DNA from: JBAXGE01 sp044344145
Lineage (GTDB): Bacteria > Planctomycetota > Phycisphaerae > WQYP01
NCBI GenBank assembly: GCA_044344145.1
Contig: JBIJDM010000197.1
Location: 1 to 5,479, forward strand
Direction: 5' to 3'
DNA length: 5,479 bases
Shown piece after piece: positions 1 to 5,479 of this stretch. The position numbers and the translations under genes are program-made. Every line of letters begins with the position of its first letter. Position 1 is the first letter of the stretch. The notes under the pieces are model-generated. The model did not search any database and had not been told where the DNA came from. It worked only from the letters and a program-made list of their open reading frames with translations.

Positions 1-1862
1 GGCTGGCCATTGATCTCCATCCGACGGGTGGCGGTGGCGGTACCGGTCTTGCCGGCCACGGGGATGGCCATCTGCAAGACCCGCCGGGCGGTGCCCTCCG
101 GGCCGGTGACCACGCGGCGCAAATCGAGCGCGACGGTGCGGACAATGTCCGGGGCCAAAAATGCATTCTGGGTAATTTTTCCGGTGGTGGGCAGCAGTGT
201 GGGCGTGATACGCCCGCCGGCCCGCAGCATGGTGGCGTAGGCATCGGCCATCTGGAGCGGCGTGATGGCCATACGGCCCTGACCGATGCCCATGAGGATC
301 GCCTCGGAATTACTTTGTGCTTCATCCACACCGAGATTGAGGGCGGGCAGGGCTCCGCGGGCCTCTTCGCGCAGTTCGAAATTCAAACGCTGGCCGAAAC
401 CGAATTTTTGATACCACTCCAACATACGCACATAACCCAGACGCTGGCCCATATTGTAAAAATAGACATTGCAGGAGGCTTCCAGAGCCAGCCCAAGATT
501 GACGGGGCCATGGATATGGGTGCAGCGCAGGATTTTGGGCTGGTTGGGAAACATGTGACCGTGGCACACGAGGGTATCGGCGGGTGTCACGATTTTGTGG
601 TAGAGCGCCGCCGTGGCCACGAGTGGTTTGGCCGTAGAGCCCGGCGGATAGGCGGAAGCGATGGCACGATGCAACAGGGGCATATCCCGGGTGTTTTTAA
701 TCATCTGGCCAATCTGGCTGTCGTAACTGTTCAGGTCAAAACTCGGCAGGGAAACCAGCGCCAGGGTTTGGCCCGTGGCGATATCCAAAACCACCACGGC
801 ACCGGGATGCCCGGCGCCATCTTCCCCCAACGGCAGACCACCATCAGGCTGTAATGCGTTCTGATAGATATCTTTTTGCAGTTCGATATCGAGTGCGATC
901 CGCACCTCCTGGCCGGGGACCGCGGCCTGCCCCAGACCGGTGAGATCCTGGTTTTCCAGATCGGTAATCTTGAGCCCGCGCTGGCCACGGAGCGCCAATT
1001 CGGCGAAGCGTTCGACGCCCATGGCCCCCATGACATCGCCGGGCAGGTAACCGGCCATATAACCGGGGTCATCGGGCCGGGCCTGTTGGAACGGCCGGTT
1101 CAGCAGGCTGTCCCGATCCACCGGGCGGAGCACACCCAGCACATGGGCGCCCACGGGGCCGTAGGGGTAGATCCGTTTGCGCCCGTCCAGTCGTACCAGT
1201 CCGGGATACCGGCCCAGATTTTTGTCAAAGAAAAACGCCACTTCGTTGGAGACATTAGGCACGATCACGTGCGCGGTGCGTTCCTCGCGCAGATCAATAT
1301 TCAGGGTGACATCATCGGGATCGGGGGGATTTTCCTGATCGGCCTGGGCGTCATAGCGTTGCTGCATGACGCTCTGGCGCAGGGCGTGAATGCGGGCGCG
1401 GATCACACTGAAACGGTTTTCAATTTCCTCTTCGCTGACCCCGGTCTGGCGGGCTATGACGGTGGTGAGACTTTCCAGCCCGAGTTCCTTGTCGCCGACA
1501 ATCTGGCCGGCCACCACGCGTTTGTAATAAGCCAGTTGGGCCCGGCGCTGGGCCCGGTCCTTGATCCCGGCATCGGTCAGCATTTTCAGGGCCTGACGCG
1601 TGACCCAGCGGTCATCGAGATTCATGGCCCGGTAATCAATGGCCAGATCATAACAGGGTTCATCGCGGGCCAGCACGCGGCCCCGGACATCCACAATCGT
1701 GCCCCGGGGGGTATCGAGCACACTATAACGGCGGGAAAATTGGGTGGCTTCGGCCTGCCAGTAGGTACCGGACCAGAGTTGTAAATGACCGAGGCGCAGC
1801 AGTAAAACCAGTACGCAGGCACTGGTCAGGCTGAAAAGGATAAGCAGTCGCCGCGTGGGCAT
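1..1862 (-). CDS. mrdA: Penicillin-binding protein 2, elongation-type transpeptidase (3' end outside window)
   Basis: Class B penicillin-binding protein. It is expected to form DD-peptide crosslinks in periplasmic peptidoglycan during cell elongation, normally together with RodA. The minus frame is open for 620 codons from ATG 1862 to the left edge. Residues 6-24 form one membrane anchor behind an MPTRR start. Residues 50-75 match the PBP2 pedestal opening (TPRGTIVDVRGRVLARDEP). The transpeptidase motifs are all present: STAK with catalytic S409 and K412 after YPPG, SCN at 463-465, the GIGQGRMAITPLQMA signature at 525-539, and KTGT at 605-608. Since KTG usually lies some 70-90 residues before the end, only the last part is missing. 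S409 sits about 80 residues later than in E. coli PBP2 (S330 from memory), because the N-terminal domain is longer, with a charged helical stretch around 100-180. The kinase gene lies 47 bases upstream on the same strand. The family is certain; assignment to MrdA rather than another class B PBP rests on the signature and overall pattern. Confidence 0.93.
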   Translation of the reverse strand, partial: MPTRRLLILFSLTSACVLVLLLRLGHLQLWSGTYWQAEATQFSRRYSVLDTPRGTIVDVRGRVLARDEPCYDLAIDYRAMNLDDRWVTRQALKMLTDAGIKDRAQRRAQLAYYKRVVAGQIVGDKELGLESLTTVIARQTGVSEEEIENRFSVIRARIHALRQSVMQQRYDAQADQENPPDPDDVTLNIDLREERTAHVIVPNVSNEVAFFFDKNLGRYPGLVRLDGRKRIYPYGPVGAHVLGVLRPVDRDSLLNRPFQQARPDDPGYMAGYLPGDVMGAMGVERFAELALRGQRGLKITDLENQDLTGLGQAAVPGQEVRIALDIELQKDIYQNALQPDGGLPLGEDGAGHPGAVVVLDIATGQTLALVSLPSFDLNSYDSQIGQMIKNTRDMPLLHRAIASAYPPGSTAKPLVATAALYHKIVTPADTLVCHGHMFPNQPKILRCTHIHGPVNLGLALEASCNVYFYNMGQRLGYVRMLEWYQKFGFGQRLNFELREEARGALPALNLGVDEAQSNSEAILMGIGQGRMAITPLQMADAYATMLRAGGRITPTLLPTTGKITQNAFLAPDIVRTVALDLRRVVTGPEGTARRVLQMAIPVAGKTGTATATRRMEINGQ

Positions 1863-1888
1863 AAGGGTCCGTTCTCTCCCGGGGGACC
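1863..1888 (-). promoter_or_regulatory. Ribosome binding site of the PBP2 gene, inside a possible small hairpin
   Basis: On the minus strand a GGGAGAG purine run (1880-1874) lies 11 bases before ATG 1862. It supports that start, although the spacing is a little long. The run sits in the loop between GGTCC (1888-1884) and GGACC (1870-1866), which could pair as a 5-bp stem. The ribosome binding site reading is reasonable; a regulatory role for the hairpin is speculative. Confidence 0.35.
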
Positions 1889-1909
1889 GCAGGTGCCGTG
1901 GCTTCGTCG

Positions 1910-2800
1910 TTATACGCCGGCATCGAATTGCCGGTGCATCGGGGAAGTCATCAGCAGGTAGCGATCTTCCGGACTGCCGGGTAGGGGCGCCAAACTGGCC
2001 GCCAATTCCAAGCGTTGCCGCAAGACCATCATATCTGCGGGCCGGCGGCGCACGTCTTCCTCAATACAATCCAAAACCAACTTGCTCAGGGCCAAGGGCA
2101 CGAGGGGATTAAGTTCGTGCGGAGGAAACAATTCCCGCTGCGATAAAAGTCCCAAGGTGTCGGTCCGGCGGTGAATCAGAGTCGGAACATATTTGCCCGT
2201 CAGGCACCAGTATAGGGTGGCACCGAGGTTAAAGACATCGGTTTGGGGCACCAGCGCCGTACGATTCACCTGTTCCGGGGCGATATAATCGGGGGTGCCC
2301 TGAATCCGGGTTTTGACGGTGCCGATGGGGCAGCTCTGACCAAAATCAATAATTTTCACATGATCATGGGCAGTTACCAACACATTGTTGGGCTTGAGAT
2401 CAGCATGCACATAGCCTTGCTGATGCAACCAGCCCAAGGCATCGGCGGCATAGGCGAAAATGGCAATGAGTTTGGACAGATACTCGGGGCGCTGTTTATC
2501 CAGAGGCGTGCCGTCCACCATTTCCATCACCAGGCAGATCTCGATGGTCTTAAGCAACCGGCGTTTGCGGATCAACCGCACACTGCGCCGCAAGCCGGGA
2601 TGATTGAACTGGCAGGCAATTTCGTGTTCCTGCTCCATCTGGGTCAGGAAACGCTCATCTTCGGGCTCGTGGCGCTGGACCCGTTTAAGGGCGTAGACCT
2701 GGCCGGTGGCACGTTCCGTGACGGCAAAGATGGTGCTTTTGGCCCCACGCCCCAGCGTGGAAAGCACTTCGAACTCAGGCATATCTAACGGTACTTCCAT
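1910..2800 (-). CDS. Soluble Hanks-type serine/threonine protein kinase
   Basis: Cytoplasmic eukaryotic-like protein kinase that transfers phosphate from ATP to Ser/Thr; its substrate is unknown. Numbering is from ATG 2800 (296 aa). The glycine loop GRGAKS is at 17-22, the ATP-anchoring lysine at K39 (YALKRV), the probable helix-C glutamate at E58, and the catalytic loop HADLKPNN at 132-139 with D134, K136 and N139. DFG is at 152-154, GTPDYIAPE at 168-176, and TDVFNLGATLYWCLTG at 187-202. All catalytic residues are present. The HRD arginine is alanine, so this is a non-RD kinase. The protein ends about 30 residues after the kinase fold, with no membrane segment, PASTA repeats or other sensor domain. 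GTG 2803 and ATG 2782 are alternative starts, all ahead of the kinase fold; none has a strong Shine-Dalgarno sequence. The PBP2 gene follows after 47 bases with no visible terminator, so the two are probably cotranscribed. This suggests, but does not show, control of PBP2 or the elongation machinery. Confidence 0.93.
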   Translation of the reverse strand: MEVPLDMPEFEVLSTLGRGAKSTIFAVTERATGQVYALKRVQRHEPEDERFLTQMEQEHEIACQFNHPGLRRSVRLIRKRRLLKTIEICLVMEMVDGTPLDKQRPEYLSKLIAIFAYAADALGWLHQQGYVHADLKPNNVLVTAHDHVKIIDFGQSCPIGTVKTRIQGTPDYIAPEQVNRTALVPQTDVFNLGATLYWCLTGKYVPTLIHRRTDTLGLLSQRELFPPHELNPLVPLALSKLVLDCIEEDVRRRPADMMVLRQRLELAASLAPLPGSPEDRYLLMTSPMHRQFDAGV

Positions 2801-2859
2801 CACAGCAATTCTATTTTGACCGCTAAAGGCGGACCATGGCCGGGAACTTCCACAACCAC
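2800..2859 (-). other. Possible leader mini-ORF overlapping the kinase start
   Basis: A minus frame open from 2889 ends at TGA 2802-2800, which overlaps the kinase ATG as TGATG. From GTG 2859 it would encode MVVEVPGHGPPLAVKIELL (19 aa). It lies wholly downstream of the predicted kinase promoter, so it would be in the transcript, and the overlap would allow translational coupling. The peptide resembles beta-strand protein sequence, and the kinase start itself has no clear Shine-Dalgarno sequence. Against it, the frame is very short, the GTG has only a weak GGTGAT upstream, and I recognise no family. It may be chance. Confidence 0.15.
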
Positions 2860-2886
2860 AATCGGATCACCAGTACTTAATTTCGT

Positions 2887-2915
2887 ATTCTAACGATGAA
2901 AGCTTAATCCCACAA
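2887..2915 (-). promoter_or_regulatory. Candidate sigma70-type promoter of the kinase-PBP2 unit
   Basis: On the minus strand, TTGTGG (2915-2910; three matches to the -35 consensus) is followed after exactly 17 bases by TAGAAT (2892-2887; five of six matches to TATAAT). Transcription would begin near 2880, leaving a leader of about 80 bases before the kinase. The -35 box overlaps the T-rich tail of the upstream gene's terminator, giving a compact boundary between two units on the same strand. This is a consensus match only. Confidence 0.4.
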
Positions 2916-2947
2916 TAAGAAACGCCCGGAGTTTGAGGCTCCGGGCG
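2914..2947 (-). terminator. Rho-independent terminator of the PGRP-like gene
   Basis: A perfect 9-bp GC-rich stem pairs CGCCCGGAG with CTCCGGGCG (2947-2939 and 2931-2923) around a 7-base loop. On the minus strand it is followed by TTTCTTATT (2922-2914). It begins 26 bases after the stop codon of the gene at 2974-3672. On the plus strand the hairpin is followed by A-rich sequence instead of T-rich, so it acts for the minus strand. Confidence 0.85.
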
Positions 2948-2973
2948 AAATTAAAAAAACCGTATGGGACCGC

Positions 2974-3672
2974 TCAGTTCAGACGTTGACGCAGCGAGGC
3001 GGCAAACTGCTTCTGGGCGGGTGTGGCATACGCGGCATAAGGTTGCAGCTCCCACTGAAAACGAATCTTATCCGCACCGATCCCGGTGGTGTCCTGCAAC
3101 TTCTTGAGCAAAATCACCAAGTGGTCAATCTGACCGGAGGTATAAGTGGCGCGATCAATATTGCCAATCATGCATACGCCGATGGCCCGCTGATAATAAC
3201 CCAAGGGTGCAAAGCGGGGATCGGCCCATGTCGCATGCGGAGCGCCAAGGGTCTGCATCCGCCAGGCATTGCCCGCTTCGACGGTACCATCAACATCATT
3301 GGAGCCACGCAGACTCGCGGAACTATTGACCACAAAATGGAACGTACCAGTACGGCTGGGGATCGGACCGGCCGAACCACTACGAGACAAATTTTCATTA
3401 GGATTGACCGCAGCGCCGGTCATATCACCTGATTGATAAATGACCACATGCTGCCAGGCGGCAGAGATGAAGGGGCGGTCCGTCTTGGAAATAACCGAAG
3501 AGATTTGGCCCACGGCAACCAAGCCCGATGGATTACCACCGGGACCACTTTCCAGCGCCAATAGCAAACCCGCGCTGACGGTCATAGTACCGACCAGCGA
3601 GGCGAGAACGACGGCTACGCGCTTTTGACTCACAGGAGCCTTCTTTCGAACCTGTTTAGACCCGGACGACAT
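2974..3672 (-). CDS. Membrane-anchored PGRP/amidase-2-fold protein, probably non-catalytic
   Basis: This 232-aa protein has a basic N-terminus (KQVRKK, residues 6-11) and one hydrophobic segment at about 19-40. That predicts a signal anchor or uncleaved signal peptide with the rest outside the inner membrane. The body follows the N-acetylmuramoyl-L-alanine amidase/PGRP pattern: W73 with HVVIYQS (75-81) where active members have IVIHHS, FHFVVN (111-116) for YHFVI, a DG..E.G..W..Q..GA.HA stretch at 128-147, IGVCMIGN (164-171), and a helix that normally precedes the last zinc ligand. The histidine pair is replaced by Y79-Q80. The C-terminal histidine and later cysteine are absent (IRFQWELQ at 203-210). 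I infer a binding or scaffolding role, not amidase activity. ATG 3672 has only a weak GGTAGAG about 8 bases upstream. The gene ends at a clear terminator and diverges from uppP, so it is probably monocistronic. The fold is fairly sure; loss of activity needs an alignment. Confidence 0.8.
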   Translation of the reverse strand: MSSGSKQVRKKAPVSQKRVAVVLASLVGTMTVSAGLLLALESGPGGNPSGLVAVGQISSVISKTDRPFISAAWQHVVIYQSGDMTGAAVNPNENLSRSGSAGPIPSRTGTFHFVVNSSASLRGSNDVDGTVEAGNAWRMQTLGAPHATWADPRFAPLGYYQRAIGVCMIGNIDRATYTSGQIDHLVILLKKLQDTTGIGADKIRFQWELQPYAAYATPAQKQFAASLRQRLN

Positions 3673-3884
3673 AACTTGCTCTACCTACAAAATTTACTAT
3701 CGGCTGAAGCCGTGAATACCATTAATTTTTCTTCGCTTAGGCAAAATACGCTTGCGGAAGCCTTATTGAAAATAGTTTAGCCATCACCCAACAGGGTGTC
3801 TAACTATCTACCACATATATTAACTCAAATTATGCTTGATGCAAAATTTTTCACTAATGCGACTATATTTACAGAGTATCGTGT

Positions 3885-3912
3885 TTGCTAAACCAGAAAA
3901 TACCCGGATAAT
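3885..3912 (+). promoter_or_regulatory. Candidate promoter of uppP
   Basis: TTGCTA (3885-3890; four of six matches to the -35 consensus) and GATAAT (3907-3912; five of six matches to the -10 consensus) are 16 bases apart. Transcription would start near 3919, about 30 bases before the uppP start codon and just upstream of its ribosome binding site. The position fits well, but AT-rich sequence gives such matches by chance. Confidence 0.35.
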
Positions 3913-3935
3913 GCCCCATTGAATTTATCAATTTT

Positions 3936-3942
3936 AGAGGAG
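3936..3942 (+). promoter_or_regulatory. Shine-Dalgarno sequence that sets the TTG start of uppP
   Basis: AGAGGAG is a strong ribosome binding site. The in-frame TTG at 3944 is only one base away, too close to use. The TTG at 3950 lies 7 bases downstream, the usual spacing, and no in-frame ATG precedes the conserved N-terminus. I therefore place the start at 3950. Confidence 0.75.
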
Positions 3943-3949
3943 TTTGCAC

Positions 3950-4810
3950 TTGTCTGATTATCTGTTTTCGGTATTTCTGGGCATTGTTGAAGGTTTAACC
4001 GAGTTTTTGCCAGTTTCGTCCACGGCCCATTTGCGGATTGCGGAAGCCTTCGCTAGGACCGACATGACCAGTGAATACTGGAAAGCCTATTCGGTCATCA
4101 TTCAGCTGGGTGCTATTCTCGCGGTGGCTTGGCTTTTTTGGCCACGGTTATGGAATTTTGCCCGGACCTTCCCCCGGGGCAGCGAAGGCAAGCATAATAT
4201 CTTTACCCATCCGCTGACCATGATTATGGTGGCCTTCGTATGCACGGCGGGACCGGCGTATCTACTCAGCAAGAAAATCGGCGACAACCTGGAGAACCTC
4301 TGGATTATCGGATTCGCGCTGATCATCGGTGGGGTTGTGATGTGGGTGGTGGATCGCGTGTGCACACATGTCACCATCAACCGCACCGAAGATATGAGTA
4401 TCTACAATGCCATCACCATTGGCATCGTGCAGATTGCTTCGGCGGTATTTCCCGGCACGTCGCGCTCGATGGCCACGATTGCGGCGGGTCAGGTTTGCGG
4501 CATGTCACGTTCGGCGGCGCTGGAGTTTTCTTTCTTCGTTTCGATTCCCACCATGCTGGCCGCGTGCGGTTACAAAATGTTGACGGCCATCAAGCTGTTC
4601 CGCCATGACCCCGCGGCGTGGACCACGGGGGGCGACGGCAATGCGTGGTTGACACTGGCGATCGGATTTGTTGTTTCGTTCATTGTGGCGGCGCTGGTGG
4701 TGAAGTGGTTCACCGCGTGGGTGCGCCATCATGGGTTTGTGCCCTTCGCTATTTATCGCATTGTGCTGGGGGCAGGCTTGCTGATCTGGGCATGGAAAAC
4801 CAATCAGTAA
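3950..4810 (+). CDS. uppP: Undecaprenyl-diphosphatase UppP (BacA family)
   Basis: Integral membrane enzyme that removes one phosphate from undecaprenyl diphosphate, regenerating the lipid carrier for peptidoglycan and other envelope polymers. Overproduction of the family gives bacitracin resistance. From TTG 3950 the protein has 286 aa, near the usual 265-290. The N-terminal motif GIVEGLTEFLPVSSTAHL (11-28) supplies E14, E18, S24 and H27. The second motif PGTSRSMAT (168-176) supplies R172. These match, with constant small offsets, the E. coli residues I recall as E17, E21, S27, H30 and R174, so the enzyme should be active. Hydrophobic segments are visible around 46-64, 89-106, 117-134, 150-165, 185-205, 230-255 and 262-282. 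The gene stands alone on the plus strand, divergent from the PGRP-like gene and convergent with the ExoD-like gene. The candidate promoter and a strong ribosome binding site precede it. Base composition rises from AT-rich at the 5' end to GC-rich later. Identification is secure. Confidence 0.97.
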   Translation: MSDYLFSVFLGIVEGLTEFLPVSSTAHLRIAEAFARTDMTSEYWKAYSVIIQLGAILAVAWLFWPRLWNFARTFPRGSEGKHNIFTHPLTMIMVAFVCTAGPAYLLSKKIGDNLENLWIIGFALIIGGVVMWVVDRVCTHVTINRTEDMSIYNAITIGIVQIASAVFPGTSRSMATIAAGQVCGMSRSAALEFSFFVSIPTMLAACGYKMLTAIKLFRHDPAAWTTGGDGNAWLTLAIGFVVSFIVAALVVKWFTAWVRHHGFVPFAIYRIVLGAGLLIWAWKTNQ

Positions 4811-4818
4811 TCCCTAGA

Positions 4819-5479
4819 TTAGGGCATGGTTGCCGGCATCGTGGCAGGCATGGTTGTGCTGGCATAACCAAACCAGCCCAGAATTTGTTCCGAGAAAAAC
4901 ACCGCGCCGATAATGAATACGGCATAGAACAGCAAGGTGGCGATCACCCCCACCACCATGGCCACGCCGTCTTCTTCGGTGAGGCCGAGAATTTTGGTCA
5001 TGGCGATCCAGGCCGGGATGGTATTGGTGATAAAACCCGCCACGAACGGCGGCACCGGTGGCCACGGAATCGCCATAAAAATACCATCCAGCACCAGCGC
5101 CAGCCCCACCACCAGCAGCGATCCACGGTTCTGCATAAATAACAGACGGGGCCGGATGATCCGCTCGATGGGCTGAAACGCTTTGTTCACGAAGACCAAA
5201 ATTGCGGTGGTCATTTTCGCCGGCAGCGGAATACGGCGCATCCAGCCCGGCAACCACGGACGATTGCCGGAAAAGCCCAATTGCAAACCCAGCAAAACCA
5301 GCGCCACCCCGAAAGGAACACTGGTACCCGGAATCGTAATGGGCAGCATGAAGGGCAACAGCAGAAAGGCCATCAGGACACAGAAGGCCCGTTCTCCGGT
5401 ATTGTCAATAATCGCCCCCAGAGACAACGAGCCATCGCTGGCATCCACAATAATTTTCCGCAGGGCCATCGAGAGTTTG
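4819..5479 (-). CDS. ExoD-family (exopolysaccharide synthesis) membrane protein, 5' end probably outside window
   Basis: This polytopic membrane protein resembles the ExoD family, named for a rhizobial gene affecting exopolysaccharide production; its biochemical role is not established. From ATG 5469 it would have 216 aa. Visible hallmarks are SLGAIIDNTGERAF (15-28), a hydrophobic hairpin ending in IPGTSVPFGVALVLLGLQL (46-64), RPWLPGWM (70-77), IERIIRPRLLF (101-111), a proline-rich IPWPPVPPF in the next hairpin (134-142), and LTEEDGVAMVVGV (163-175) before the last membrane segment. The frame stays open upstream of ATG 5469 with codons for K-L-S, a common ExoD N-terminal pattern. No Shine-Dalgarno sequence precedes that ATG, so the true start is probably beyond the window. 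The C-terminus carries a short TMPA repeat. The stop codon lies 8 bases from that of uppP on the opposite strand, with no terminator between them that I trust. Confidence 0.85.
   Translation of the reverse strand, partial: KLSMALRKIIVDASDGSLSLGAIIDNTGERAFCVLMAFLLLPFMLPITIPGTSVPFGVALVLLGLQLGFSGNRPWLPGWMRRIPLPAKMTTAILVFVNKAFQPIERIIRPRLLFMQNRGSLLVVGLALVLDGIFMAIPWPPVPPFVAGFITNTIPAWIAMTKILGLTEEDGVAMVVGVIATLLFYAVFIIGAVFFSEQILGWFGYASTTMPATMPATMP
4822..4854 (-). repeat. Degenerate 12-base tandem repeat encoding the TMPA tail
   Basis: The last codons of the ExoD-like gene encode TMPATMPATMP from three units of about 12 bases (ACC/ACG, ATG, CCN, GCN). The decamer GGCATGGTTG occurs on the plus strand at 4823-4832 and 4847-4856. 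The tail lies outside the recognisable ExoD domain and is probably a replication-slippage product at the end of the gene. Confidence 0.6.

Larger units (their letters stand above)
3673..3949. other. AT-rich divergent intergenic region between the PGRP-like gene and uppP
   Basis: These 277 bases are markedly AT-richer than the coding sequence around them and contain no convincing gene on either strand. They must hold the start signals of both divergent genes. A small self-complementary element, CGGCTGAAGCCG (3701-3712), lies about 30 bases upstream of the PGRP-like start and could form a 4-5-bp hairpin in its leader. A weak minus-strand pair, TTTCAA and TATTTT 17 bases apart, is possible around 3740-3770 but not convincing. 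I see no riboswitch or RNA gene. Confidence 0.6.

Noticed and set aside
315..1784. Long plus-strand open frames opposite the PBP2 gene (315-854 and 876-1784).
   Set aside because: The minus strand encodes PBP2 with every catalytic motif in one uninterrupted frame. The plus frames are rich in Gly, His and Ile, match no family I know, and arise from GC-biased codon use on the opposite strand.
2243..2788. A 181-codon plus-strand frame opposite the kinase gene.
   Set aside because: It lies wholly within the antisense of a kinase with complete motifs, and its translation looks like low-complexity shadow sequence.
3836..3869. TTGATG and TATATT as an alternative uppP promoter.
   Set aside because: The boxes are 22 bases apart, too far for a sigma70-type promoter; the pair at 3885-3912 fits better.
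3832..3891. Short plus-strand ATG frame of 19 codons in the divergent intergenic region.
   Set aside because: It has no ribosome binding site, no recognisable product and lies in AT-rich promoter-like sequence.
4812..4824. CCCTAGATTAGGG between the convergent stop codons, as a bidirectional terminator.
   Set aside because: The stem is only 5 bp with a 3-base loop, and no T-run follows on either strand.
4618..5142. A plus-strand frame crossing the uppP end and the ExoD-like gene.
   Set aside because: It overlaps two well-supported genes in other frames, and its product is dominated by Arg, His and Gly.

Overview
The window looks like bacterial chromosome from a Gram-negative-type organism, most likely of the PVC group and probably a planctomycete of the Phycisphaerae type. 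This rests on the style of two proteins as I recall their families: a small serine/threonine kinase with a TDVFNLGATLYW segment, and a peptidoglycan-recognition-type protein with the W..Q..GA.HA pattern. It is an inference, not a proven placement. Coding sequence is GC-rich and the intergenic gaps are clearly AT-richer. There are no RNA genes, insertion sequences, phage genes or CRISPR arrays.

Layout, left to right. Bases 1-1862 (minus) hold the first 620 codons of an elongation-type penicillin-binding protein 2, cut by the left edge just after the KTGT motif. Bases 1910-2800 (minus) hold a soluble Hanks-type Ser/Thr kinase, 47 bases upstream of the PBP2 gene and probably cotranscribed with it. 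Bases 2801-2973 hold a sigma70-like promoter for the kinase/PBP2 pair and, next to it, an intrinsic terminator for the gene at 2974-3672 (minus). That gene encodes a membrane-anchored PGRP/amidase-2-fold protein whose zinc ligands appear to be lost. Bases 3673-3949 are an AT-rich divergent intergenic region. Bases 3950-4810 (plus) hold uppP, undecaprenyl-diphosphatase, with a TTG start. Bases 4819-5479 (minus) hold an ExoD-family membrane protein that converges on uppP with 8 bases between the stop codons and probably runs off the right edge.

Most of the genes concern the cell envelope. UppP regenerates the undecaprenyl phosphate carrier that delivers peptidoglycan precursors, and PBP2 crosslinks the new glycan strands during elongation. 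The PGRP-like protein probably binds peptidoglycan outside the inner membrane without cutting it. The kinase is placed where it could control PBP2 or its partners. The ExoD-like protein is linked only by family association with exopolysaccharide production.

I found no clearly new system. The points most worth a second look are the kinase-PBP2 gene pair, the PGRP-fold protein without catalytic residues, the Cys/His zinc-type site in PBP2, and a tiny reading frame whose stop overlaps the kinase start.
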